NCBI GenBank assembly: GCA_949358305.1
Contig: OX442316.1
Coordinates: 4,774,001-4,838,000 of the forward strand
Source: Strigamia acuminata
Taxonomy: Eukaryota; Arthropoda; Chilopoda; Geophilomorpha; Linotaeniidae
Direction of reading: 5' to 3'
Length of the DNA stretch: 64,000 bases
The position numbers and the translations under genes were made by a program. The notes beneath the pieces were generated by a model. That model worked only from the letters and a program-made list of their open reading frames with translations, was not told the origin of the DNA and did not search any database. This document shows, one piece after another, positions 21,990-32,400 of this stretch (its first letter is position 1; every line of letters begins with the position of its first letter).

Positions 21990-22465
21990 ATGACATCATC
22001 AATATCAAATGATGAAATGACATCATTAAATATCAAATGATGAAATGACATCATTAAATATCAAATGATGAAATGACATCATTAAATATCAAATGATGAA
22101 ATGACATCATTAAATATCAAATGATGAAATGACATCATTAAATATCAAATGATGAAATGACATCATTAAATATCAAATGATGAAATGACATCATTAAATA
22201 TCAAATGATGAAATGACATCATTAAATATCAAATGATGAAATGACATCATTAAATATCAAATGATGAAATGACATCATTAAATATCAAATGATGAAATGA
22301 CATCATTAAATATCAAATGATGAAATGACATCATTAAATATCAAATGATGAAATGACATCATTAAATATCAAATGATGAAATGACATCATTAAATATCAA
22401 ATGATGAAATGACATCATTAAATATCAAATGATGAAATGACATCATTAAATATCAAATGATAAAA
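21990..22465. repeat. 28-bp tandem array of hairpin units
   Basis: About 17 near-perfect copies of a 28-bp unit containing ATGATGAAATGACATCAT. Each unit is itself a small hairpin (ATGATG and CATCAT arms) and contains TGACATCA, one base from the CRE/ATF site TGACGTCA. Homogeneity is very high. It lies just upstream of the minus-strand gene at 21225-21878. Confidence 0.9.
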
Positions 22466-23256
22466 TTCAACTTTGATCTTGGAACTACTTTTTACCTAGC
22501 AACTGTTGTTTACAGTATTCATACACTAGGCCTGATTGCTCAGATTGGATGTATACACAGACAAAATAGTGCCAACTTTGAGCTCATTGTTTGCATTGTT
22601 GGCTGTTTATGGAATGAAATTATTTTAGGGTCTCATTCAGCATGATATAACAATCCTTCATGTTTAATATTACAACAATCTGTAAGTGTCTTATACATGT
22701 GCTCCCCTGGTAAGACGATTGAGATATGAAATAAAATATATACTTATACTGCAAATTACAATTATTTTCTAAAACTCCTATCACAAACACCAGCAACCGC
22801 AATTTTTTCGCATCCGAAATGCTTTTCTTCAGCTTTTAAAATAAAAAGAAATTGCTATATTATACACTTTTTTTAACACTTCCCAAGTAGTGACATCGGT
22901 TAAAATTTGTTTATGAACTGTAAATAGCTTTGGTGTACCGTTACTCGCCAATTGCTACGACGAGATGGTATTCCATTGACAGAATATTAAGGACACATTC
23001 GACCAAATTGTGTTAAATGTGTCTAGCCAAACCTTTTCACTTTCACCTGTTTGCAAGATCTCTCTTAAGAAATCACCGTGCAACCGAGTTCTGAGGCTTC
23101 GCGTGAAACTAACGTGCGAATTCCTTGAAAGCCAACATGAATTTTCATCATATTTTTAATTTCTGTAAGAACTTAAAAAATGATTAAAATTGATTAAAAA
23201 CGCCAAAAACTAAACGCCAAACGAAAGAGCGGAAAAAACTGCACCAGAAACGTTAA
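22466..23256. other. unassigned DNA with an orphan peptide-gene 3' module
   Basis: 22705-22820 is a piece of the shared peptide-gene 3' module without any neighbouring coding exon. The rest shows no supportable frame or recognised element. Confidence 0.4.
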
Positions 23257-23458
23257 TTAACACTACCGGTAGAACGGCCAGACCGGTCAATGACCCCCCA
23301 ATGGGTTTACGGTGCTGATAATTTGTGACTTTAGCTGATTTATGATGCTTTATATCATAAATCATCAAAAGTTGCATTTTTCTTAAGAAATAATAAAAAA
23401 AAAGTAAACGGTTTTGGCCGTTCTAGGTAGGCGGAAATTCCGGCCGTTCTAGTGTTAA
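23257..23458. mobile_element. piggyBac-like MITE
   Basis: TTAA occurs at both ends (23257-23260 and 23455-23458), enclosing a 194-bp element. The termini read CACTA...GAACGGCC on the left and the complement of CACTAGAACGGCCGG on the right. TTAA target duplication with CACTA-type ends fits piggyBac. An internal hairpin lies around TTTATGATGC/GCATCATAAA-like sequence at about 23338-23370. No transposase. Confidence 0.65.
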
Positions 23459-24001
23459 ATACCCACAACTAATGATTAATATTTTAGAAACCCTTAACTC
23501 TCCTTGTATTGTTGCGTCGAATTTATTTGGGCCACCCTGTATTATAATTTGTATTTGATATTTGATATTTTTTTGTGTAATTTTGACTCTTAATGCACAA
23601 AATTGCAATTGCATTGACATTAAATTGTACTCCGTAATATTTTTGTGCTCTTGTCAATTTTTGAAATATTATTCCATTTTTCAATTAGTGGGTATACCTT
23701 TGATATAATCAGAAAAGGTTTCTCTTGATTAAACAGGTGTATTTATTGTTATTTTCATTTACAACCAGAACATCAAACGTAATGAGTGATGGGTGGACGA
23801 TCACCTCTGAAACTGTTCATTTTGTCCAGTCTTCCAAATAAAGGCAAAATTAATTAAATAACAAAAGATAGATGGAGCTACCGACGACTTAAGTCACTTT
23901 TAAAAACGTACCGGTAAATAATTAACTAGAGAATGACTAAATTTTGTTCGACAAAAAAACAGTTGAAAAAATTAAAAATTTAAAAGAAATGAATATTATA
24001 T

Positions 24002-24373
24002 TCAGCAAGCTAAGAAATTAGCTGCCATCATCAGTTCGAGGCACATGTCCACCGCAATCGGAAATTCGGGGATTTCCACGGCACTTTCGTGGTATTTCGC
24101 TTTATATGCCAAATATTTGCACACCTGTTCAAGCACGGGGCTCGAAATTTCGCGCAGCTTCACTTGATTCGTTTCGGATTCGGCCCACTGGCCCGGTCCA
24201 CTGAGCATGGCCTGAATGGTCCCCGACTGAATTGCATGTTCCCGAAGAATGAAGAATGGTTTTTCGTCGGAAGCGATCAATTTCACGCACAACGAATCCG
24301 CTCCTTCGCAATGGCTATCGTCATACTTCTTCTCCTCGGAGGATTTTACTTCTTCAGAACCGTTAGTATTCAT
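24002..24373 (-). CDS. Elongin C-like protein, divergent intronless paralogue 2
   Basis: Intact 123-codon frame, the inverted counterpart of 4514-4885. Replacements are few: near the N-terminus (MNTNG, SSEEKK) and in the KYLAYK segment. The [19 protein letters not shown] and AANFL.C hallmarks are all kept. The start at 24373 aligns with the other copy. An in-frame ATG 48 bases upstream exists only here, because copy 1 has a stop at that place. Conservation of the frame in both copies while the flanks have diverged suggests that both are or were recently under selection. A fragment of the 3' end and UTR also lies at 27299-27400. Confidence 0.85.
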   Translation of the reverse strand: MNTNGSEEVKSSEEKKYDDSHCEGADSLCVKLIASDEKPFFILREHAIQSGTIQAMLSGPGQWAESETNQVKLREISSPVLEQVCKYLAYKAKYHESAVEIPEFPIAVDMCLELMMAANFLAC

Positions 24374-26170
24374 AATGCTCCGTTCACTGTTAAGTAATCG
24401 AGGACTTTCTGAAATCTTCACACAGCAATAACTAACTGGATCATTGAGAGAAATTCGGTTAAATATCTCCTAGTGGGTATACGTTATCGTAACGTTAAGC
24501 ACGTAGGGTACAATGGCACCAATCACGAATCAAGGAGTAAAAACAGTCCAAGTTAAGCCAAAATCAGCCGTACGATCGATAAACGGTAGGTCAATCTCAT
24601 CGGAAAACTAATTACCGGTAATCGATTTTAATCAAGTCCTGAGATTAATCGCAACAACAATTCACAAGTACCCGGCGCTTATTCGGCCCGTTGGGTTTTA
24701 AAAAAATCACCGATTTTTATAAGAAAATGCTTATTTTTAAAATGAATTTTAATTTTAATTTTCAACTTTTACCGCACTCAGATTCAAAGCCACGTCCATC
24801 CATCTTGATCCACAAAAGTAGTTTATTTGTAATATAATAAGTATGAGCACAAAGTATCTTTTCACTATTTATTCATTGTGAAAATGACAGTGGCAATCAT
24901 ATTTTGGGATGCGTATTCAAATTGGATTGAACGTATTAAGGTCAACTTTTGGATATCCTGGGCTTTACAGGTGTAAATCAGTTTTACAGTTGTATTTGGT
25001 GAAAGAAAAAGTATTACTCACTCACCAATAAATGTTTGATGGTTTTACATTCCGATCCGGGAGAAACAACGTTGAATGAATTCGTTTTTTTTTCCTTTGT
25101 TCGATATCATCTTTTCCTTTTCTCACATAAGCACTGTAAATATAATTAAAAATAACAATTATTTCCAATATTTGTTTCCTGCCAAACTTATAGTACCGTA
25201 CTTGGGTAACTATTTTAAAAATATTTTCTTACACTCTGAAATTAACCCAAAGGATGATCGATGTAATATAAGTGCATTTTTCAATACAATCAGTAAAGTG
25301 AATTGTGTATTTTTGTCAACTTGATCGGGGCGCCGATGCATTTGCGAGAAGATCATCTCGTAGAAATTTATTGCAAGTGACAAGATCATGGCAATGGAAT
25401 AAGCATCATGAGCATTTTCAAATCAATTTAAAACATGCACCACCTGCATTGATTTGAACTGCACTGCGTGGCATTTCCTCCAAGCTGTCTCAATCACGGT
25501 GGTGCAAAATGACAGTGCCAAACGAACTGTCGTATAAACAACAACAAAATGTACGCCACTTGTCCATCAATAAACTTTTAAATCAAATTCAATAAAACCT
25601 CACCCTCGCTATGCAATATTCGTGCCCAAGAGTAAAGAGTATTTGCGCTTGAAATGTTAGAAAATCTGATTCGTCGGTGATGGTGCTGATTTTCATTTTC
25701 CGTTCAGTTTATGCGCCCAGCTCGATGACGTCGTTTAAGTAACACAAATTCAATCTGAAAATAAATAAATGAATAAGTGAATAAACTACTTTTTCAATTT
25801 TTGTATATCATATTTCTAATCGAAAATTTGAACTACCAAAAGAAAATTAAGTTTTGGTTTGAAATTTGACAAATCTCAATTAGAAATTAAATTGTACAAA
25901 GATAAATTATCAGAAAAAGATGAACAAAATACTTGTTGCATCTTTAATGATTGAAATGTTTCATTATACACAACACAAACCTCTCAAAGTCTTAAATTAC
26001 GGCCTTTGTGACGACGCTGATGTTTTTCAAAATGCAGCGGCCATGCCATTAGTGACGCTTTCCCACAATGCAGCGATATGAGCGGGTAGCCACAGGACGG
26101 TACTACAGAATAACAGACTGTACTGCCACTCGAGTTTTTGGCTCACAGCCATCCGCTTGTTGAAAATGAA
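24374..26170. repeat. right arm of the inverted duplication, with an old copy of the MANF-flank sequence
   Basis: The segments named for the left arm are found here in reverse order. In addition, 25000-25330 is a diverged, colinear relative of 32560-32890 (the MANF 3' flank), recognisable by shared words such as TTTCCTTTTCTCAC and ATATAAGTGC. No open frame is supported. Confidence 0.5.
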
Positions 26171-26384
26171 AAATCGCGAAAACTGTAATCATATAAAAAA
26201 AATCGTATTTCTTTAAAGGAATTGATTTATGTAATTTTGTAATGTTATTTTGCTGTTTTGTGCCTGGAATAAAGGATTGAATAAAATTTGATATTTTTTT
26301 GTGTAATTTCGACTCTTTATGCACAAAATTGCAACTTAGCACAACATTGACATTGCAATATTTTTGTGTTCTTGTTGAATACAG

Positions 26385-27004
26385 TAAAATGAATTTCGGC
26401 GGTTTGGACGCCGTGGTGAATTGTGCGGGGATCGGAATCGCGACTAAAATGAACGACCTTAAAAGAAACACGCGGCATCCGTTCGCCGATTTCCAGAGAG
26501 TTTTGAACGTTAATTCCACGAGGATCTTCAACGTTACGCGATTGGCCGTGGGTTTGCTGGGAAATAACCAACCGGATGCTGATAGCTACCGCGGAGTTGT
26601 GATTAATACGGCGAGTGTTGTCGCCTTCGATGGGCAAAAGGGACAGATTGCTTATGCGGCGAGTAAAGGATGCGTGGTGTCGATGACGTTACTAATGGCG
26701 CGGGATTTGTCGACGGATGGGATTCGGTGCTGTACGATTGCACCTGGTGAGGAAATTTGTTACTTTTTTGCTTTTGTTTTGTTCATTTTTGATTTTTTCT
26801 TTCTTTTTCTTTTTAGGGTTGTTTGAAACTCCTTTATTTAGAGGCTTGCCGGATAAAGAGGTTTAGAAACTTGTGTCTGCGGTTCCGTTTCCGAAACGGT
26901 TGGGGAAAGCCGACGTGTTCGCGCATCTAGTTCAGACTTTGATTGAAAACACTATGATTAATGGAGCGACGATTCGGCTAGATGGCGCGCTTCGAATGAC
27001 GTAA
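26385..27004 (+). pseudogene. truncated HSD17B10-like (type 2 3-hydroxyacyl-CoA dehydrogenase) gene
   Basis: Exon fragments 26385-26746 and 26817-27004 are joined by a GT-AG intron. They encode the middle and end of a short-chain dehydrogenase resembling mitochondrial HSD17B10, an enzyme of isoleucine and fatty-acid oxidation and a tRNA-processing subunit. The NAG-type motif (VVNCAGIGIA), the catalytic YxxxK (AYAASKG) and the IAPGLF.TP turn are present. The first exons with the glycine-rich NAD-binding motif are missing. The second exon has an in-frame TAG at 26864-26866. The retained intron shows it arose by DNA duplication rather than retroposition. Part of its upstream intron is repeated at about 23560-23665. 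Confidence 0.8.
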
Positions 27005-27298
27005 TTTGGTTTAATTTTCATGGATCGTTTATTTTGTATCAAATAAAATTAATTTGAAAAATAAAAATTGATTTGTCAAAAATATTAGTTTGTGTACTCG
27101 CGTGAACTGATCACGTACAGGGACGTGTGAAGAAATGCACTAAAGTACCGCTGAAAAAATTCTAAAATTATCACAATCTGAAATTCAGAAATGACTAATG
27201 CAATCAAACCTGAATTGGGACAAAAAATGATTAAAAATTAACGCAGATTGACGTACCGTACCGTATTTATCATTTGTACACATTGAATTTACTCTTGC

Positions 27299-27400
27299 AT
27301 TCCAATTTCTTAGCTTGCTGAAGATAATATTCATTTCTTTTCAATTCTCAATTCTTTCAACTGTTTTTTTTTGTCGAATAAAATTTAGTCATTCTCTAAT
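27299..27400 (+). pseudogene. 3' end fragment of Elongin C-like gene
   Basis: The last five codons (NFLAC then TGA) and the following UTR, including TGTCGAATAAAATTTAGTCA, match 4868-4970. The rest of the gene is absent. Confidence 0.75.
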
Positions 27401-27665
27401 TAATTATTTGCGTTTTTATCGTAACGTTGAGCCATTGCAATTGAAAAAGTAGTTTATATTTAGTTACCATAGTTTCTTACTTATTTGCAGATTGAATTTG
27501 TGCTACTCTTCACTTTTTCTACTTTTCGGATGCGAAAAATTTGCGGTTGCTGGTGTTTGTGGTAGGAGTTTTAATAAATAATTGTAATTTGCATTATTAG
27601 TATATTTTTATTTCATTTCAATCGTCCTAGTTAAAAGGATACACTTTTTCTTACTCGGTTACAAT

Positions 27666-27791
27666 TTAATTGGTAACTCTCTGACAATAATATCCATTGG
27701 GCTTATTACTTCCAGGTCCGCATTCTATTTTTGTGTATATCCCTAGGTCAGTTTGGCAGCAGTCGCCTGTCGTCCACATTGGATCATTGCA
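27666..27791 (-). pseudogene. partial secreted-peptide gene, copy H (exon 2 only, 5'-truncated)
   Basis: Homology to exon 2 begins at the second core cysteine and runs to the TAA at 27666-27668. The C-terminus is the variant shared with copy G. The first cysteine, the splice acceptor and the signal exon are missing. The interspersed element ending CTCGAG at 27792 replaces them. The downstream 3' module (27500-27660) is still attached. It cannot encode a secreted knot peptide as it stands. Confidence 0.8.
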
Positions 27792-28480
27792 TCTCGAGTT
27801 ACAATATGGATGACCTTGAAGATGACCTCTGAAGTCAATTTGGATGTCATAATTGGATTTACCCCAAACTACTACCCTTACAATCATTTTGTTAAATCAA
27901 CATCTAAAACGGTTTGGGAATTATTTACTGTGAACCAGACTTTCTGAACCACCCTGTATATGTTCCTGGACTCCAAGTGCAATTGTAACCAGTGCGAGGC
28001 GACTCTTTGTGGCGTCGACTTTTTCCCCACCAACATAATCCCACAAACCTTCGCGCACAAGCTGCATTTCCATGGCAAATTTCCAATTGTTAAAGTTGGA
28101 AATTCCCTCTAACTTTTTTAAATGGTGCATATGATGAGTCGTGTGTCCACTTCCCGTTGCTGCTGGTGCTTCTTCAGCCATATTGATCAGTTTCCGGCCC
28201 TAAAAGTTCCTTACAACGTGGTGGCACGAAAAAATCTCTCAAAACCACAATTTTTCCAAAAAGTTAGAATCTGGCATGAATGATGCCAAATACAATGTTG
28301 CAGCTACTTTCCTGTGCAGTTACAGCGTTCCTAGGCCCATAACCTGTTGGATGTAAAGCGATTGAGGTGGATGTAGGAATAAGGTACAACGTGTAGCGTT
28401 AACGTGAATACAGGAAGAAGTTCCCTTAAGGTTTTATTCCGTATTTATAAATATTGCGCTAGGTGGCGCTTCAAATGACT
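27792..28480 (-). mobile_element. interspersed element, copia gag fragment, PBS and LTR
   Basis: In minus-strand order: LTR 28345-28480 (ending in AACA), PBS GGTTATGGGCCTAG at 28331-28344, leader, gag start at 28181, gag to about 27962, then the element with the ACAGGGTGGTTC end to 27792. This copy has the complete N-terminal gag segment, including the QLVREGLWDYV part missing at 5.3 kb. The LTR is the uninterrupted homologue of the split LTR at 5586-6597. Confidence 0.75.
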
Positions 28481-28927
28481 CTAATCATAGTCCTTCCCAA
28501 CAATCACACATATATTTCCAGGTCCGCATTGTACTTCATGGTTAGTTTGGCAGCAGTCACCTTTCGTCCATATTCCACCAGTGCATGTTCCACCTATTGG
28601 ATTACAACCCCTGGAACCAAAACGATTATAGTAAACACATGCTTTTGACTATACAGGCAGAAAAGTGCATTGTGTAATGTGGGTTTGATTTGAACCAACT
28701 GATTGTGATCTGCATCTTCTCTTTCTGCTCCCAAATTTGTATTTTAGATTATACCAAATCACATAATGAATGAAGTTGGTTCCGACTTGTTCTCATACCG
28801 GCATTAGACAACATAACTTATCGCAAACTCTAAGTTTACTGCCAGTAATAATTGTTTACTCAACTTACTCTACGATTTGGGCAAGCACTAAAGCACACAG
28901 CGTCAGCAGAATAATACACTTGGCCAT
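28481..28927 (-). CDS. secreted six-cysteine (knottin-like) peptide, copy I, short-loop type
   Basis: Exons 28869-28927 and 28481-28610; product about 62 residues, spacing 6-9-0-7-5. The core is the same as copy A, with the TAG supplied at the copia LTR junction. The signal peptide carries Thr for Met at position 9, within the hydrophobic core. It is head-to-head with copy J. The pair plus LTRs forms a larger palindrome of about 2.4 kb. Confidence 0.75.
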
Positions 28928-30236
28928 AATTTTCCTGTATAAACTAAAAAGAAAATGTAATATCAAGTCAGATGAGCAATTTCTATTTACTTACCCGTTT
29001 GCAGAATTGGAAGATGGATTTTTCGAAATGGAGCTTGTTCGACTAACAAGTAAATTTCTGTTTGAGTCTGCATTGCCGTTTCCAGCCCTTTTAAGGAGCA
29101 ACATGGAGTACCACGTGTGCACTGAATTTAGGCAATTAGAAATGAATTTTATCGAGGAATATTATCTCAAAAGGTGAAAGCCGCCGCATCATCAAAAATC
29201 GATTTATTTGCAATCAGATCTTTTCTAATGTAATTTTATATAAATTTTTAACCCAACTGATTTGGAGGAAATCTTTAGTCTTAATCGAACTAAACCTTGG
29301 TTGTTCTCGCCAAATATAGTTTTCAAACAAATTATTATACGGGAACAACAAAAGGCAGAATAATAATAAAAATTTTGCTTACAACGCAATTATAATATAC
29401 ATTTATTTACGACAATTTTTTATTTGTTATTCTTTTAATTTTGTATTGTGCATTTGTAAATTAGGAAATGGTCAACTACTTTTTTCTTTATTCTAAAATA
29501 TTGTTTGGTTATAAAAGTTCTCAATTTTTTCAAATTTAAAAGGCGAAATTAGTTTTCTCAGCTGTTCTCCGCTAAACGTAATTCATGAAAAAAAAACATA
29601 CACTCTCAGTTTGATTACAACTCAATCTAATTGATCACAGATGAATTACAGTTGCTACTGTACACAGCTGCACTGGTGGAAATATGAAATTTTTCTATTT
29701 TATTTTAACAAAAATAATAACCTACACGAGTAGTAAAAAAAATAAAAAATTGTCGTAATTAAATGAATATTATAATTGCGTGTAAGCAAAATTTTTATTA
29801 TTATTCTGCCTTTTGTTGTTCCAGTATAATAATTTGTTTGAAAACTATATTTGGTGAGAACAACCAAGATTTAGTTCAATTAAGACTAAAGATTTCCTCC
29901 AAATTAGTTGTGTTAAAAATTTATATAATATTACATTAGAAAAGATCTGATTGCAAATAAATCGATTTTTGATGATGCGGCGGCTTTCACCTTTTGAGAT
30001 AATATTCCTCGAGAAAATTCATTTATAATTGCTTAAATTCAGTGCACACGTGGTACTCCATGTTGCTCCTTAAAAGGGCTGGAAACGGCAATGCAGACTC
30101 AAACAGAAATTTACTTGTTAGTCGAACAAGCTCCATTTCGAAAAATCCATCTTTCAATTCTGCAAACGGGTAAGTAAATAGAAATTGCTCATCTGACTTG
30201 ATATTACATTTTCTTTTTAGTTTTTACAGGAAAATT
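28928..30236. promoter_or_regulatory. divergent promoter region of copies I and J
   Basis: Mirror-image halves carry the CACGTG E-box (30048-30053 on the J side), the TTAAAAG box (30070-30076), a 5'-UTR exon and an intron. The centre lies near 29700-29750, where about 280 bases present in other pairs have been lost from the J side. Confidence 0.55.
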
Positions 30237-30683
30237 ATGGCCAAGTGTATTATTCTTCTGATGCTGTGTGCTTTAGTGCTTGCCCAAATCGTAGAGTAAG
30301 TTGAGTAAACAATTATTACTGGCAGTAAACTTAGAGTTTGCGATAAGTTATGTTGTCTAATGCCGGTAAGAGAACAAGTCGGAACCAACTTCATTCATTA
30401 TGTGATTCGGTATAATCTAAAATACAAATTTGGGAGCAGAAAGAGAAGATGCAGATAACAATCAGTTGGTTCAAATCAAACCCACATTACACAATGCACT
30501 TTTCTGCCTGTGTAGTCAAAAGCATGTGTTTACTATAATCGTTTTGGTTCCAGGGGTTGTACTCCATTAGGTGGAACATGCACTGGTGGAATATGGACGA
30601 AAGGTGACTGCTGCCAAACTAACCATGAAGTACAATGCGGAACTGGAAATATATGTGTGATTGTTGGGAAGGACTATGATTAG
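30237..30683 (+). CDS. secreted six-cysteine (knottin-like) peptide, copy J, short-loop type
   Basis: Exons 30237-30295 and 30554-30683; product about 62 residues, spacing 6-9-0-7-5. It has Thr and Leu replacements in the first loop (GCTPLGG) and Thr in the GTGN turn as in copy E. The coding end abuts the copia LTR at 30684, which provides the TAG and an AATAAA at about 30726. Confidence 0.75.
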
Positions 30684-31243
30684 AGTCATTTGAAGCGCCA
30701 CCTAGCGCAATATGTATGAATACGGAATAAAACCTTAAGGGAATTTCTTCCTGTTTTCACGTTAACGCTACACGTTGTACCTTATTCCTACATCCACCTC
30801 AATCGCTTTACATCCAACAGGTTATGGGCCTAGGAACGCTGTAACTGCACAGAGAAGTAGCTGCAACATTGTACAGAGTATTTGGCATCATTCATGCCAG
30901 ATTCTAACTTTTTGGAAAAATTGTGTTTTTGAGAGATTTTTTTCGTGCGACCATGTTGTAAGGAACTTTTAGGGCCGGAAACTGATCAATATGGCTGAAG
31001 AAGCACCAGCAGCAACGGGAAGTGGCCACACGACTCATCATATGCACCATTTAAAGAAGTTAGAGGGAATTTCCAACTTTAACAATTGGAAATTTGCCAT
31101 GGAAATGCAGCTTGTGCGCGAAGGTTTGTGGGATTATGTTTGTGGGGAAAAAGTCGACGCCACAAAGAGTCGCCTCGCACTGGCTACAATTGCACTTGGA
31201 GTCCAGGAACATATACAGGGTGGTTCAGAAAGTCTGGTTCAAA
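30684..31243 (+). mobile_element. copia LTR, PBS, leader and gag fragment
   Basis: LTR to 30819 (ending CCAACA), PBS GGTTATGGGCCTAG from 30820, leader, gag start at 30991. Gag continues to about 31218, followed by a 25-base stub of the ACAGGGTGGTTC element that runs straight into the peptide-gene sequence of copy K. It mirrors the arrangement at 27792-28480. Confidence 0.75.
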
Positions 31244-31276
31244 AGCAAGTGTTTACTATAATCGTTTTGGTTCCAG

Positions 31277-31439
31277 GGGTTGTATTCCAAGAGGTGAAAA
31301 ATGCAATGATGCAATGTGGACGAAAGGCGACTGCTGCCAAACTGACAAAGGGATATACCCAGAAATACAATGCGGACCTGGAAAAGATAATCCACGTGAA
31401 AATATGTGTGAGAGTTTCTATGCCGTAACTCGTAACTGA
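31277..31439 (+). pseudogene. orphan exon 2 of a secreted-peptide gene, copy K
   Basis: An intact second exon with its acceptor GGTTCCAG at 31269-31276 and stop TGA at 31437-31439. The core is long-loop type, spacing 6-9-0-11-11, with charged replacements in the first two loops and a longer tail ending in VTRN. The signal exon, intron and promoter are missing because the copia gag fragment ends about 33 bases upstream. It could be expressed only by splicing from an upstream transcript. Treated as a broken copy, though the core itself is undamaged. Confidence 0.7.
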
Positions 31440-32400
31440 GTAAGAAAAAGCGAATCCTTTTAACTAGGACGATTGAGAAATGAAATAAAAATATACTTAT
31501 AATGCAAATTACAATTATTTATTAAAACTCCTATCACAAACACCAGCAACCGCAATTTTTTTCGCATCCGAAATGTGGAAAAAGTGAAATACTTGTAAGT
31601 AAGCTCTGTAGTCCGGACATAGGACGGGTCCCAGAAACTTGTACGGTCTAGTCAATTTACTGGTTAGTCGGAAATTTATTAAAATTGTGAGTGATGGCTC
31701 ATGGTCAGGGGAGGACCATGGGCATTTGGTTTACACCATTCATGATTAAATACAAACACAGAGACACACAGTTTAGGATTGATATTCTTTATTCAAACAC
31801 ACAGACACGTTTAGGATTGATAATTTGATATTCTTTATTGCCGTGGTTGTCTAGGAGTTAGTGTGTCGTCGTGTTATCACCTTGGTTATTGGGTTGCTCT
31901 TCAGCAACCAAACCCAGACCAACCGCTGACCATGCGGCCTTTGGACGGTTATGCATGACTACGCTGTGCCTTGCAGCACGGCCCAACGGGTCGCTTGAAA
32001 TCACCTTAGACTTGAGAGCGACCTCGTTAGCTTTAGCCATTGCGATCACAGGATCGCTTGTCATCTTCTGCAGTAGCAACGCAACCAGACACTCTCGTGG
32101 CTGGTGTTGTTCTAAGTCGGTCGTGGCGGACAAGCCACTGGCTCCTCTGTCTTGATTGGCTGCAATCTTGACGCAGCTCCGACGGTACGCCATAGGTGCT
32201 GCTGAGGATCCTCTGCTTAATGTAGCCAGTGCCGACTGGCGGTGGCCGGTTGGTCACATCTCCCCCCACCCCCAGGAGAGGATGGGTTGTAGGCAGCAAC
32301 AGCCAGAGACTTTGTTGCAGAATTTTTTTTTTTCAGATTGCACCGTGATCGAAGACCAGGGTGCAGGTCAACTCTTCCCTCTTAGGAAAAGATAGCAGGC
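31440..32400 (-). mobile_element. peptide-gene 3' module and LTR-retrotransposon fragment
   Basis: 3' module to about 31700, then the LTR-like stretch to 32262 with TGTGAC at its minus-strand start and the purine tract (CTCCCCCCACCCCC in plus) beyond. This copy carries a partial duplication of its TTTAGGATTGATATTCTTTATT end at about 31770-31840. Confidence 0.5.

Noticed and set aside
21990-22465. CRISPR-like array of 28-bp repeats
   Set aside because: Units are directly adjacent without spacers, and the context is eukaryotic.
26103-26637. Antisense frames across the HSD17B10-like exon
   Set aside because: Shadows of the sense exon, which has clear family motifs.
30991-31428. 145-codon gag-peptide fusion protein
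   Set aside because: The open frame passes through the peptide exon in a different frame from its cysteine core, so it is not a knottin fusion; it is copia gag followed by out-of-frame sequence.
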